Counted from the stretch's first letter, positions 35,559-44,359 are shown. The stretch: 64,000 bases of DNA from an uncultured Clostridiaceae bacterium (GCA_946628065.1 CAMOWC010000004.1:1-64000); one strand, 5' to 3'. Numbers and translations are program-made. Notes: generated by a model from the letters alone, not told the origin.

Positions 35559-35801
35559 ATGGACAATAAGATAGCTAAAAATAGACCATCTCCAAAAAAT
35601 GAAGATAACTACATAGCTGCATACTTAAAACAAAATCCTGGAGCAAAAAAACAAGATGGAATGGATATATCTGCAGTTAAGGCTAAGGACGGAACAAATG
35701 GTCATGGTTTATTACCACAAGACATTAATAGAGGACACGACACTGACTATCATAGAGTAATTAATTTTATTCCTGATAGTGAATTAAAAAAACATTTTTA
35801 A
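35559..35801 (+). CDS. Hypothetical small protein
   Basis: 80 residues, start at 35559 chosen for AAAGGAG eight bases upstream. Contents: polar MDNKIAKNRPSPKNEDNYIA, then GLLPQDINRGHDTDYHRVIN. No membrane segment. Not recognised. A terminator hairpin follows. Confidence 0.55.
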   Translation: MDNKIAKNRPSPKNEDNYIAAYLKQNPGAKKQDGMDISAVKAKDGTNGHGLLPQDINRGHDTDYHRVINFIPDSELKKHF

Positions 35802-35808
35802 TTATAAG

Positions 35809-35835
35809 AAGAGGCAAGATTTAAATTTGCCTCTT
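35809..35835. terminator. Bidirectional intrinsic terminator
   Basis: AAGAGGCAA pairs with TTGCCTCTT over a 9-base A+T loop and is followed by TTCT; it separates two convergent small genes. Confidence 0.7.
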
Positions 35836-35843
35836 TTCTATTT

Positions 35844-36131
35844 TTAATTACTACCCATAACTATTTGTACACCGTCAACAAATCCATTTCTATAATATTT
35901 CTCATTCCAATACCCCAAGTAATCCATAAAATTCTTATCAAGTTCATTTAACTGCTTTTCAACATATTTTTTATTTTGCTGCGGTACATTTTTTAATATT
36001 TTTTCGGATATTTCATCAATAAATAATCCGTGTTTCTTATCTTCTGCATTAAGATAGCATAAAATATCTTCCTCTCTAAATTCCAACCATTCTTTTAATA
36101 TATCATCATTTACTTCTCTAAAATTTTTCAT
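35844..36131 (-). CDS. Hypothetical protein, 95 residues
   Basis: Acidic helical protein: REVNDDILKEWLEFREEDIL at the N-terminus, KKYVEKQLNELDKNFMDYLG in the middle, GFVDGVQIVMG at the end. GAGGTGA eight bases upstream supports the ATG at 36131. Family not recognised; a similar layout is seen in small proteins of conjugative elements, but that is only an impression. Confidence 0.55.
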   Translation of the reverse strand: MKNFREVNDDILKEWLEFREEDILCYLNAEDKKHGLFIDEISEKILKNVPQQNKKYVEKQLNELDKNFMDYLGYWNEKYYRNGFVDGVQIVMGSN

Positions 36132-36482
36132 CCATTATTCACCTCATATTCTAATTTTTTATAAAAAGGGATTGGGACTTGTCCCATTGAACAGAATGTG
36201 GAGCAAGCAGAATTCGTGTGAACGAATTCAGTGCTTGCTGGGACAGAAAATTAAATTTTCGGTCTCCCACATTCAATGCTTGCTAGGACAAGAAATTGAA
36301 TTATAAAATAATTTATTGCACCTATTTTAGTACCTTACTTTGTCCTTTAAGAGGTATTTATTTTTTATTTATTGTTACTTTATTGCAACTTTTTTAGGTA
36401 CATACATTCATTTTATAGTACATTTTTAATTCCCTTATTTTGTACTTTTATTTTTCTTAAAAATAATTTTTAGGTACAAAAT
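36132..36482. other. Non-coding region with a structured segment
   Basis: About 350 bases without a supportable gene. The left third is the multi-helix segment at 36178-36292; the rest is A+T-rich with no clear feature apart from the T-rich tract before the tnpV stop. Confidence 0.55.
36178..36292. ncRNA. Candidate structured RNA or mobile palindrome (three-way junction)
   Basis: Nested pairings: P1 CTTGTCC (36178-36184) with GGACAAG (36286-36292); P2 about 36185-36201 with 36267-36278 (ATGTGG/CCACAT and CATTGA/TCAATG, one bulge); P3 AGCAAGCA..GAATTCGT (36202-36217) with ACGAATTC..TGCTTGCT (36222-36239); P4 GAC.GAAAAT with ATTTTC.GTC (36242-36264). G+C is above the surroundings. Strand cannot be decided from symmetry; no family recognised. 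Confidence 0.5.
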
Positions 36483-36848
36483 TTATACATAAATTAATTC
36501 TTTAAGTACAATTTCTTCAGCTCTATTTTTAATATTATTCATACATCTAACCCATTCCATTTGATCTTTGGCTTTTAATTCTTCATTAACATTTTCCTCA
36601 TCTGCTAGTTGTTTTATTATCTTTTTTACCCTTTCATTTGCAGCAGAATCTACATTTCTTAATTCAAATGGAACAGAACCATTAATCATAAGAAAAGTAT
36701 AATAACCTTTCTTATGTTCTTTCAAATACTCTAATCTTAATAGTCCATATTTGCCTATATTTTCGATTTTTTCATCTTCGGCAGGAAAAGATACCTTTGG
36801 AAGATAAAAATCTCCTATTTTTTGATATTCTAATTCTTTTTTACTCAT
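36483..36848 (-). CDS. TnpV-like transposon protein
   Basis: 121 residues. Matches the TnpV family found in Tn4451-type and other clostridial elements: YQKIGDFYLPKVSFP, IGKYGLLRLEYLKEHKKGYYTFL, NERVKKIIKQLADEENVNEELKAKDQMEWVRCMNNIKNRAEEIVLKELIY. Function unproven. Supports a mobile origin for this stretch. Confidence 0.8.
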   Translation of the reverse strand: MSKKELEYQKIGDFYLPKVSFPAEDEKIENIGKYGLLRLEYLKEHKKGYYTFLMINGSVPFELRNVDSAANERVKKIIKQLADEENVNEELKAKDQMEWVRCMNNIKNRAEEIVLKELIYV

Positions 36849-36987
36849 AATTTATTCACTCCTTTAATATTTTTCTTTTAGTATGTAATAAATATTAATA
36901 TATTTATTTATATTATAATTAGTATTATTACATCGTAATTTTTCCTATTCTAGTATCGTAAAATTTCCGTATCATGAAACGAAAAAT

Positions 36988-37353
36988 TTACGATTTATAC
37001 ATTTTTACATGATTAATCTTACCAACATATATAATGTTGTTCTTCTTAAAACCTGTTCTTATTTCACGAATTAATTTCTTATTCTTTAATTCTTTGAATG
37101 CTTTTGTAACGGTTTTATCTGAAAGATTAAGTTTCTCCTGAGCTTCTTTTCTTGAAAATATAATATAAATATCACCGTCTTTATCTGTCCATTTATTTTT
37201 TATAGATAAAGATAATCTATCTAGTAATAGTCCATATAATACCTTACTTGCTAGGCTTAAATCTGTATAATATGGATTTACAAATAGCTCTTTTGGTACT
37301 TGGAAAAAACTATTTTCCAGAAACTCATTTGCTTTATATGGTATAAAATACAT
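36988..37353 (-). CDS. RepA_N-type replication initiator-like protein
   Basis: 121 residues. The N-terminal domain of RepA-type plasmid initiators: FFQVPKELFVNPYYTDLSLASKVLYGLLLDRLSLSIKNKW, then IYIIFSRKEAQEKLNLSDKTVTKAFKELKNKKLI as winged helix. The start at 37353 is fixed by AAAGGAGG; a longer frame to 37413 adds an unrelated leader. Full RepA proteins are longer, so this is a short form, perhaps a relic of a plasmid-like origin or a regulator in the element. Confidence 0.75.
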   Translation of the reverse strand: MYFIPYKANEFLENSFFQVPKELFVNPYYTDLSLASKVLYGLLLDRLSLSIKNKWTDKDGDIYIIFSRKEAQEKLNLSDKTVTKAFKELKNKKLIREIRTGFKKNNIIYVGKINHVKMYKS

Positions 37354-37421
37354 ATCAATAGCCTCCTTTTTGTGTTTTACTTTTTGGCACTCAAAGTAGC
37401 TAAATATCAACATTTTCTGCT

Positions 37422-37485
37422 TTGCGGAAATTTTCGGAACATTTTTTTCTTGTAAAAATCATTTTGCGGAACACTTTTCAGAACA
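37422..37485. repeat. Right direct repeats of the integrated element
   Basis: CTTTGCGGAA..TTTTCGGAACATTTT at 37422-37447 and TTTGCGGAACACTTTT at 37463-37478 match the motif at 28272-28300 left of the integrase. They suggest element edges near 28.3 and 37.4 kb. Confidence 0.5.
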
Positions 37486-37539
37486 AAAAATCAGAATTTT
37501 TTAGAATTTTTAGACATTTTTTAGAATAAATAAAAAAAT

Positions 37540-37569
37540 GCTATTTTCTAAAAACTCTTAGAAAATAGC
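37540..37569. terminator. Hairpin near the right end of the element
   Basis: GCTATTTTCTAA pairs with TTAGAAAATAGC over a short loop with A-rich 5' flank; plausible terminator for the minus-strand tRNAs or element genes. Confidence 0.55.
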
Positions 37570-37632
37570 TTATTTAAAATCATTTGACTGTTTTTGAATT
37601 CTAATGAATTTTCCTCAAAAACTGGTCTTTTA

Positions 37633-37708
37633 TGGTCGGAGTGATGCGATTCGAACGCACGACCTCATGGTCCCGAACCATGCGCTCTACCAGCTGAGCC
37701 ACACCCCG
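37633..37708 (-). tRNA. tRNA-Pro (CGG)
   Basis: Acceptor CGGGGTG/CACTCCG, anticodon loop TTCGGGA (CGG, reads CCG), T loop TTCGAAT, encoded CCA. Nearly the same sequence as the tRNA-Pro(TGG) at 37995 in opposite orientation. Confidence 0.92.
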
Positions 37709-37767
37709 ATAGATTTAATTTAAAAAAATAATAATGAATAGCAATTTTAAATTGCTATTCATTATTG

Positions 37768-37844
<77 letters not shown>

Positions 37845-37994
37845 AAGTCTTCAAAATGAAGCTAAATCCTTATGCATAGCTTCATTCAGAGTACTTTTAT
37901 ATTATACCTTGAATTTACTAATATTGCAATAATTTTTATAAAAAATCTTGCAATTAACTTTATTTTGTGTTATTATATATAAGCAATTGAATTT

Positions 37995-38070
37995 CGGGGT
38001 GTGGCTCAGTTGGTAGAGCGCGTGGTTTGGGACCATGAGGTCGCACGTTCGATCCGTGTCACCCCGACCA
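37995..38070 (+). tRNA. tRNA-Pro (UGG)
   Basis: Acceptor CGGGGTG/CACCCCG, anticodon loop TTTGGGA (TGG), T loop TTCGATC, encoded CCA. Followed by a strong terminator. Confidence 0.93.
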
Positions 38071-38082
38071 GTTATAAAAGCA

Positions 38083-38118
38083 AAAAAATAGCAAGTCATT
38101 TAAGACTTGCTATTTTTT
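38083..38118 (+). terminator. Terminator after tRNA-Pro(UGG)
   Basis: AAATAGCAAGTC pairs with GACTTGCTATTT over a 6-base loop and ends in T6. Confidence 0.88.
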
Positions 38119-38128
38119 ATTACTTTAC

Positions 38129-38190
38129 CTTTTTAGAGACGCTGCTAAAAATTACTTTTTGAGATTCTTTTTAGACACGTCCCTAAAAGT
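38129..38190. repeat. Dispersed palindromic element, copy 2
   Basis: Arms CTTTTTAGAGACG..GCTAAAAA and TTTTTAGACACGTCCCTAAAAG form an imperfect inverted repeat related to 28118-28177. It lies just after the stop of the NodB gene and may have been adopted as its terminator. Confidence 0.6.
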
Positions 38191-38195
38191 ACGCC

Positions 38196-39221
38196 CTATT
38201 TAACTGAACTAGCAAAGTAGTTTAAGCTATTTCCAGCTGATACTCTAACCCTTGGTAATGTGTATTTATTATATCCTGCAGATACCCTGCCTCCTACAAT
38301 AGTAAATGCCATTTTATATCCAGTCTCTTTTAAAGCCTCAATTGCTGTATCGTTATAGTGTCCAAATGGATAGCAGTATATATTTGCCCCACCTAGAGTA
38401 TTGCTAGATAGCTTTAAATCCTCTACTATTTTCTCTTTGCTCCAGTTAACCATTCTTCCTTTTCCATTCGCTCCAGATTCGTGCATGCTATGTGAGTGTG
38501 ACTCAAATATAACATACTTCATATCCGCATTATATCTCCAGCCATACCATTCAGATATTACAAATATAGTTGCAGGAACTTTGTATTTTTGTAACATAGG
38601 AACTGCTAAATCAAAGAAAGATGCATCTCCATCGTCTACTGTAAGTACAACACTTTTTTCTGGAAGTTTAATTTTGCCATCTATAAAATTATCCACTTCA
38701 TCCCATGTTGGAAAATAGTATTCATTTTCTGTTAAGTATTTTAATTGTTCTTCGAAATCATTTATGTTCAGCCAGTTACTGTCTTCCCCGTAATATGTTA
38801 TATTATCATAGAAAAAATGATACATTAAAACTGGCAAGCCATTTGTAAGTTCATTTCTTACAATTATGTTTTGCTTTGCAGTTGCCATATTTCCAGCGCT
38901 ATCTTTTACTTCAAGAATTGCTTCATACTTTCCTGGTTTATTAGTATCAATTCCAGATACTTTTATCTTTCCTGTTAAATCTCCATCCTCATTGTCCAAA
39001 GCAGTTGCTCTTGGAATATACTCTTCCCCTACAGCCAATACTGTTGTGCCTTCTTCAGACAAGCTAATTACTGGAACTAAGTCTTTTGCAACATTTTCTT
39101 CTTTTAAAGGTTCTTCTTGAGTTCTCTTTGCACTTAAAAATAATACTAGGACTGTTATTACCACTAAACCTAAAATATACACATATATTTTATTTATTTT
39201 TTTCCCCTTATTTTTTTTCAC
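38196..39221 (-). CDS. Polysaccharide deacetylase (NodB) with DUF5011/Ig-like domain
   Basis: 341 residues: membrane anchor (about 12-30), an Ig-like bacterial surface domain (about 48-120, TALDNEDGDLTGKIKVSGIDTNKPGKYEAILEVKDSAGN), then a NodB domain (about 130-340) with LPVLMYHFFYDN, TVDDGDASFFD (catalytic and metal Asp) and FESHSHSMHE (metal His pair). Likely deacetylates peptidoglycan or another surface glycan. Confidence 0.9.
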   Translation of the reverse strand: MKKNKGKKINKIYVYILGLVVITVLVLFLSAKRTQEEPLKEENVAKDLVPVISLSEEGTTVLAVGEEYIPRATALDNEDGDLTGKIKVSGIDTNKPGKYEAILEVKDSAGNMATAKQNIIVRNELTNGLPVLMYHFFYDNITYYGEDSNWLNINDFEEQLKYLTENEYYFPTWDEVDNFIDGKIKLPEKSVVLTVDDGDASFFDLAVPMLQKYKVPATIFVISEWYGWRYNADMKYVIFESHSHSMHESGANGKGRMVNWSKEKIVEDLKLSSNTLGGANIYCYPFGHYNDTAIEALKETGYKMAFTIVGGRVSAGYNKYTLPRVRVSAGNSLNYFASSVK

Positions 39222-39350
39222 TACTTTCCCCTCACTTTTCCATTTAATTATATATTATTTATTTAATATATACAATTATTTTACTTGTTTTATTTCTCAA
39301 AATATTGTATATTATTTATTGTGCTAAAAAAATATTTAGGAAGTGATTTT

Positions 39351-40790
39351 ATGGCTGAAAAATATGACATTATTGTAGTAGGTATGGGGCCAAGCTCTAT
39401 ATTCTGCGCATATGAATTAATCAAGCTAAACAAGCACAAAAGAATATTATTAATAGACCAAGGAAGAAGAGTAGAAGACCGTTATTGCCCAATTGAAAAG
39501 GAAAAAAAGTGCGTTCACTGTAAGCCTGTATGCAGTATTACTAACGGTTTTTCCGGAGCAGGCGCATTTTCTGATGGAAAATTATCTCTTTACAATGCTG
39601 AAGATGATGATATCTACGTAGGCGGAAGCTTACATAAGTTTATAGGTGTACCTAAAACAAAGGAACTTATAGATTATGCAGATAAAATTTATCTTGATTT
39701 TGGTGCCGACAAAAAATTGGAAGGCACTCAATATCAAGAAGAAATTTCAGTAATTTCAAAAAGGGCAAAAAAAGAAGGTATTCAATTAATTAATATACCA
39801 ATAAGGCATTTAGGAACTGAAAAAAGCCATGAAGTATATGGAAGGCTTGAGAAATATATTGAGCAAAACGGAATTGACATGATGTTTAATACTAACGTAG
39901 CTGATATTATTATAGAAGATGGAACTATAAAAGGTGTTAAAGTTAAGGATTCTAAATATATAGATGATGAAAACCATGAATTAGATACTATCTATGCTGA
40001 TAAGGTAGTGCTTGCAATTGGCAGAAAAGGTGCTAACTGGTTATCTGATATGTGCACTAAATACAATATTAACACAGAATCTGGTATTGTTGATATTGGA
40101 ATTAGGTATGAACTTCCAGATGAAATAATGAGCGATATTAACAAATATATGTATGAAGCAAAATTTATTGGTCGTGTTGGTCCATTTAGAGATAAGGTAA
40201 GAACATTCTGTCAAAATCCTAGCGGTTTTGTTTCTGCAGAAGTATATGATAATGGTTTAACACTTGTTAATGGACATTCATACAAAGAAAGAAAAAGCAC
40301 AAATACAAATTTAGCTATATTAGTATCACACAACTTTACTCATCCATTTAATCAGCCAATAAGATATGGCAGGAATGTAGCTCAAAATCTTAATGACCTT
40401 GGTGCCGGCAATATAGTTGTTCAAAGACTTGGTGATATTTATAGAGGAAAAAGAACTTGGGATTATGAATTAGCAAAAAACACAGTAATTCCAACATTAA
40501 AATCTGCTGTTGCAGGTGATATTACTTTTGCTCTAGGCTACAGAACAATGGTAAGTATATTAGAATTCATTCGTGCAATTGACAAGGTAGTAGAAGGATT
40601 TGCAAACCCTGATAACCTTTTATATGCCCCAGAAATAAAATTCTATAGTAACAAGGTGAAAATTGATAATCAATTTGAAACAAATATTAAAGGATTATAT
40701 TGTATTGGCGATGGTTGTGGCATGACAAGAGGACTCATGATGGCTTCATGTTCTGGAATTCAAATGGCAAGAACTCTTACAAACATATAA
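39351..40790 (+). CDS. FAD-dependent oxidoreductase (COG2509 type)
   Basis: 479 residues. Dinucleotide-binding VVGMGPSSIFCAYELIKLN near the N-terminus, a Cys pair region CPIEKEKKCVHCKPVCSITNGFSGAGAFSDGKLS, and the C-terminal FAD-contact IKGLYCIGDGCGMTRGLMMASCSGIQMA. Members of this group are uncharacterised cytoplasmic dehydrogenases. The start at 39351 (AGGAAGTG upstream) is preferred over an upstream in-frame ATG at 39285 that adds a hydrophobic leader before the FAD motif. Confidence 0.85.
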   Translation: MAEKYDIIVVGMGPSSIFCAYELIKLNKHKRILLIDQGRRVEDRYCPIEKEKKCVHCKPVCSITNGFSGAGAFSDGKLSLYNAEDDDIYVGGSLHKFIGVPKTKELIDYADKIYLDFGADKKLEGTQYQEEISVISKRAKKEGIQLINIPIRHLGTEKSHEVYGRLEKYIEQNGIDMMFNTNVADIIIEDGTIKGVKVKDSKYIDDENHELDTIYADKVVLAIGRKGANWLSDMCTKYNINTESGIVDIGIRYELPDEIMSDINKYMYEAKFIGRVGPFRDKVRTFCQNPSGFVSAEVYDNGLTLVNGHSYKERKSTNTNLAILVSHNFTHPFNQPIRYGRNVAQNLNDLGAGNIVVQRLGDIYRGKRTWDYELAKNTVIPTLKSAVAGDITFALGYRTMVSILEFIRAIDKVVEGFANPDNLLYAPEIKFYSNKVKIDNQFETNIKGLYCIGDGCGMTRGLMMASCSGIQMARTLTNI

Positions 40791-40810
40791 GAAAAGTGGT
40801 TTCGCCACAT

Positions 40811-40893
40811 GTCACAATTGCTTCGCAATCGTGACAAATCAATGTAACTTAACCTTGTTGCTCCGGAAAAATCTGTTGATTTTTCCGGAGCAA
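40811..40893. other. Two hairpins between FAD oxidoreductase and HEAT-repeat gene
   Basis: GTCACAATTGC..GCAATCGTGAC (40811-40835) and a perfect stem CTCCGGAAAAAT with its complement (40858-40893). Neither has a clear T run on the plus strand; perhaps read-through barriers or remnants of inserted palindromes. Confidence 0.5.
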
Positions 40894-40898
40894 TAAAA

Positions 40899-40932
40899 AG
40901 ATAGCCCCGTTTTACCGGGGCCATCTTTTTTT
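40899..40932. terminator. Strong bidirectional terminator
   Basis: AGATAGCCCCG pairs with CGGGGCCATCT and is followed by T9; on the minus strand it ends the HEAT-repeat gene whose stop is at 40933. Confidence 0.85.
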
Positions 40933-41544
40933 TTATGCTTCGTCATCACCTAGAATCTCCAGCGATACCGTCCTCACTCCATCGTCTTCATCTTGAGCAA
41001 GCTCAAGCAGAAGCTCATGCGGAACATTTGGATTCATAGCAGCACATCCCCTAACTTCCGATTGCCAGTCCATGCCTAGACATACAATCACTCCCACAGG
41101 GGTCGCTTCATTAAGTGCTACTACGCACCTGATATCTACGCCTCCATGCTTTCCCATTTCGCACAATGTTTCAGGAGCAGTTTTCACATTCCCTGCAACT
41201 TCAGCGCGGACTTGGAGATCAGCATCTTTTGCGAGTATCGAAAGAATGGCTCGAGGAGTTCTTACGTTTCTTGCAACTGCAGCACGTACATCACTACACA
41301 CATCTTCTGCAAGTTTTGCTAGCGTTACAGCCAATGCATGCGGATTTCCGGCTACTGATGCACGAATATACCAATCTACGTCACGCGAAAGCCGTTCCAA
41401 TGTTATCGGCGAAGTGCAAGGATTGTTTGCAACATTAGTCCTTACAAATTCGTCTGTGTCATTGGCCAGCTCGTCGAGTTCACCAACGTCTTTCGAATGG
41501 ATGGAGTACATCATCCGAAGAAGGTACGGCTCAGATAGAAACAT
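40933..41544 (-). CDS. HEAT-like repeat protein, G+C-rich
   Basis: 203 residues built from about six HEAT-like helical repeats of ~24-26 residues, consensus TPxxLxxLAxDxDxxVRxxVAxNP (for example TLAKLAEDVCSDVRAAVARNVRTP). Such repeats bind proteins. Codon use is G+C-rich, unlike neighbours, and two CGG codons (in YLLRMM and LERLSRD) are read in frame as ordinary codons; skipping C at either would reach a stop. AAGGAGG precedes the ATG. It shares its promoter and leader with the HEAT gene at 44374, pointing to a transferred or duplicated cassette. Confidence 0.8.
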   Translation of the reverse strand: MFLSEPYLLRMMYSIHSKDVGELDELANDTDEFVRTNVANNPCTSPITLERLSRDVDWYIRASVAGNPHALAVTLAKLAEDVCSDVRAAVARNVRTPRAILSILAKDADLQVRAEVAGNVKTAPETLCEMGKHGGVDIRCVVALNEATPVGVIVCLGMDWQSEVRGCAAMNPNVPHELLLELAQDEDDGVRTVSLEILGDDEA

Positions 41545-41600
41545 GTTCTTCCCTCCTTAGTAGTCACTATTTCCGGGTTCATTGTGAAACCGAGCTTTTA

Positions 41601-41659
41601 TTGCTCCCGCTCGAAGGATAGAATGGAATTATTATAGCATTGTGCCTATTTTATGTCAA
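41601..41659 (-). promoter_or_regulatory. Promoter and shared leader of the first HEAT-repeat gene
   Basis: On the minus strand TTGACA (41654-41659), 17 bases, TATAAT (41631-41636), then a leader (41601-41626) nearly identical to 44811-44836, including CGAGCGGGAGCAA with a possible CGAGC/GCTCG hairpin. Confidence 0.8.
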
Positions 41660-41696
41660 GTGGATGGCAACTCTCGTTACCATCCACTTTAAAAAA

Positions 41697-42164
41697 CTAT
41701 TTTGTTGCTTCTTTTAAATATGAATAAGCATTTTTTACGTCGCTTACTGATAAATTTTCATATTCACTTTTATCATATTCCATTACTAAATACTTTCCTT
41801 TAGTATAAGCCTTTTCAATACTTTCGTCTTCTTCGTCTACTAATGTTAATGCATTTTCTGCCGTTGCCTCATTTCCATAATCTATATAAGTAACATACCC
41901 TGTAATTTCTTCACCACTATAATAAAAAACTAGTCTTGTCTGTCCACTTATAAATACCATCTTTGTATTGTCTGAATAAAGATCCATTTCTTGAATTACT
42001 TCTTTTGCTTCATCTGTTGTTGGTGTCACTGCATTATATACCTTTTGTTCCATCTCATCTGCTTGTTCTTCACCTGTTGCAGGCTTGTTTTCAACTCCAC
42101 ATCCCGTTAAAACGATGCATAGAACAATTGAAATAAGTCCTAAAAAAAATAATCTTTTTCTCAT
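41697..42164 (-). CDS. Small lipoprotein
   Basis: 155 residues. Lipoprotein signal RKRLFFLGLISIVLCIVLTGC with the lipid-modified Cys22, an acidic linker and a small domain (TKMVFISGQTRLVFYYSGEEITGYVTYIDYG). Family not recognised. GGGAGG precedes the ATG at 42164. Confidence 0.75.
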   Translation of the reverse strand: MRKRLFFLGLISIVLCIVLTGCGVENKPATGEEQADEMEQKVYNAVTPTTDEAKEVIQEMDLYSDNTKMVFISGQTRLVFYYSGEEITGYVTYIDYGNEATAENALTLVDEEDESIEKAYTKGKYLVMEYDKSEYENLSVSDVKNAYSYLKEATK

Positions 42165-42304
42165 ATATACCTCCCTTTGTTTTTTTATAGTTTAACAAAT
42201 GAAAAAAAATAAATCAAGCATTTCAACATAATAGTATATATTCTAAAAATATATTTTTTTAAAATAAAAAAACTATTTGATATATTGTATCAAATAGTTT
42301 AAAG

Positions 42305-42397
42305 TGGCGGAGTGAGTGGGATTCGAACCCACGTGCCCACTTTCGTAGACAACCACATTTCCAATGTGGCTCGTTACGACCTCTTCGATACCACTCC
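42305..42397 (-). tRNA. tRNA-Ser (GGA)
   Basis: Long-variable-arm tRNA. Acceptor GGAGTGG/TCACTCC, anticodon loop TTGGAAA (GGA), T loop TTCGAAT, discriminator G and encoded CCA. Confidence 0.93.
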
Positions 42398-42501
42398 ATT
42401 TTTCTTTATTATTTAATTTATTTTATTATATCACGCCTACTAAAATATCACAAATATTATCGATTTTTATTCAACTTGCATATACATATCTTAGGTGATT
42501 T

Positions 42502-43426
42502 TTGTTGGAAACTATTTTTATGAATTCACGTTATACATATGAAATGATGCAAATGGATATTGAAGCTATTAAAGAGTTATATCCATTTGTTGAAGTCCTA
42601 TCTATTGGGAAAAGTGTTCTTTCCAAGGGCTTAACTGTTCTTAAAATTGGTAATGGCGTAAAAGAAGTTTTTTACAATGCCTCAATACATGCAAATGAAT
42701 GGATAACAAGTCCAATTCTGATGAAATTTGTTACGGAATATTGTTTTGCAATTTCAAATAATTTAAACATATATGGATATAACGCAAAAGAATTATTTGA
42801 TAATGTTACATTATACTTAGCTCCTATGGTAAATCCTGATGGTGTAGACCTTGTTACTGGCATAATTTCAAGTGAAAGTAATGAATATAAAGTTGCAAGA
42901 AAAATTGCTCTTTCTTACCCTAACATTCCATTTCCAAGTGGGTGGAAAGCAAATATAGAAGGTGTGGATTTAAATTTGCAATTTCCTGCTCGGTTGGGAT
43001 CAAGCAAAAAAAATCAAATATGAACAGGGTTTTATCTCTCCTGCGCCTCGTGATTTTGTTGGCTTTGCTCCTCTTACTGCGCCAGAATCCATTGCGATTT
43101 ATAATTTTACATTGCAACACAATTTTAATTTAGTTATTTCGTACCATACACAAGGGAAAGAAATCTATTGGAACTTTCAGAACATTAACCCTCCTGGAGG
43201 TTTAGAAATAGCAAATCAGTTTTCAAATGTAAGTAACTATATTGTTTCAAATGTTCCTTATAACGCAAGTTTTGCAGGTTACAAAGATTGGTTTATATTA
43301 CAGTATAATCGTCCTGGGTATACGATAGAGGCAGGACTTGGGCAAAATCCGCTCCCCATAAGTCAATTTGACGAAATATACACTGATAATATTGGCATCT
43401 TAGTCCTTGGTTTGGCTTTAGCTTAA
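42502..43426 (+). CDS. M14-family zinc carboxypeptidase/endopeptidase, CGG +1 shift
   Basis: Conceptual product of 307 residues, like gamma-D-glutamyl-L-diamino acid endopeptidases that cut peptidoglycan stems. Zinc ligands in SIHANEW (HxxE) and VISYHTQGKEIYW (His); catalytic Glu in YTIEAGLGQNPL; also PMVNPDGVDL. The zero frame meets CGG at 42991-42993, codon 164, in QFPA-R; skipping C gives QFPAGWDQAKKIKYEQGF and joins the frame carrying the third zinc ligand and the catalytic Glu. The start may be TTG 42502 or 42505 after AGGTGA, or ATG 42520. No signal peptide. Confidence 0.82.
42991..42993 (+). other. CGG +1 recoding site in the M14 peptidase
   Basis: Zero frame CCT GCT CGG TTG GGA; protein resumes as GCT, skip C, GGT TGG GAT CAA (A-G-W-D-Q). 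Confidence 0.82.
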
Positions 43427-43506
43427 ATCAAAATTTATGACTAAATGAATCTTTAAACTGCCAAAAGAAGATTTTAAAAGTTAATTTCTTATCTTGTTTT
43501 AAAATG

Positions 43507-44259
43507 TTATGCATTTTTTTTGGTCTGGTTTTTATAAACAGCACTCATCGCAATATTGCTTGGTGCAATTTTACTTGCTATGTGCATGCATTTATTCATT
43601 TTGCCTGGGATTATGGTTCTCTTACCTTTAAGTAAATTGTCTATTGCATATTTTGCAACATACTCACTTGTTAAAGGTTTCATACTAAAGCTTACACCTG
43701 CAACGTTGTTAAAATTTGTAGCAACCGGTCCTGGGCACAATGCCGACACAACAATTTTAGAATTAGCTTTTTTAAGCTCTTTCGATACAGCTCTTGAAAG
43801 ATACGTTACATATGCTTTTGATGCATAATATGTTGCCATTAATGGACCTGGTGCAAATGATGCAACAGAAGATACATTTAAAATATATCCTTTATTCTTT
43901 TTCATCATTTTTTTTAAGAATAATTTTGTTAAAATATGAAGCGCCGTAATATTTGTTCCAATTAGGCCAAGCTCTTTATCTAAATCTGTTTTCCAAAACT
44001 CTCCAAACACCCCGAATCCAGCATCATTTATTGCAATATCTATATCTTCGTTTTCTATTTGTTTATATAATTCCATTACATTTTCTGTTTTACTTAAATC
44101 TGCATTTAATATTCTTGAACTAGTTTTTAACTCACTCTTTAGTTCTAAAAGTTTTTGGTTATTTCTACCAACTAATATTAGGTCATATCCTTTGCTACTT
44201 AAATATCTTGCCATATCTCTGCCTATCCCAGAAGATGCGCCCGTTACAAAAGCTTTCAT
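43507..44259 (-). CDS. Short-chain dehydrogenase/reductase
   Basis: 250 residues. NAD(P)-binding TGASSGIGRDMARYLSSKGYD (TGxxxGIG), NADLS, the INDAGFG structural motif, catalytic Ser in LNVSSVAS, and YYASKAYV (YxxxK). Substrate unknown; the sequence resembles the fatty-acid/sterol-type SDRs annotated YqjQ or DltE-like. No partner genes adjacent. Confidence 0.9.
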   Translation of the reverse strand: MKAFVTGASSGIGRDMARYLSSKGYDLILVGRNNQKLLELKSELKTSSRILNADLSKTENVMELYKQIENEDIDIAINDAGFGVFGEFWKTDLDKELGLIGTNITALHILTKLFLKKMMKKNKGYILNVSSVASFAPGPLMATYYASKAYVTYLSRAVSKELKKANSKIVVSALCPGPVATNFNNVAGVSFSMKPLTSEYVAKYAIDNLLKGKRTIIPGKMNKCMHIASKIAPSNIAMSAVYKNQTKKNA

Positions 44260-44314
44260 GTTATCACTCCTTTACGCGGTTATAATAGCATAAAAATTTA
44301 GCATTTTCAATACA

Positions 44315-44359
44315 TAAAAAAGTGGAAGTGCCTCCTTTTTGTTAAAGAAGCACTCCCAC
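44315..44359 (-). terminator. Terminator of the second HEAT-repeat gene
   Basis: On the minus strand GTGGGAGTGC pairs with GCACTTCCAC and leads into T6, starting 15 bases after the stop at 44374. Confidence 0.8.

Noticed and set aside
37633-37708. tRNA-Pro(CGG) as the att site of the integrated element
   Set aside because: I found no copy of the tRNA 3' end near 28 kb, so integration into this tRNA is not supported; the TTTGCGGAACA repeats are better edge candidates.
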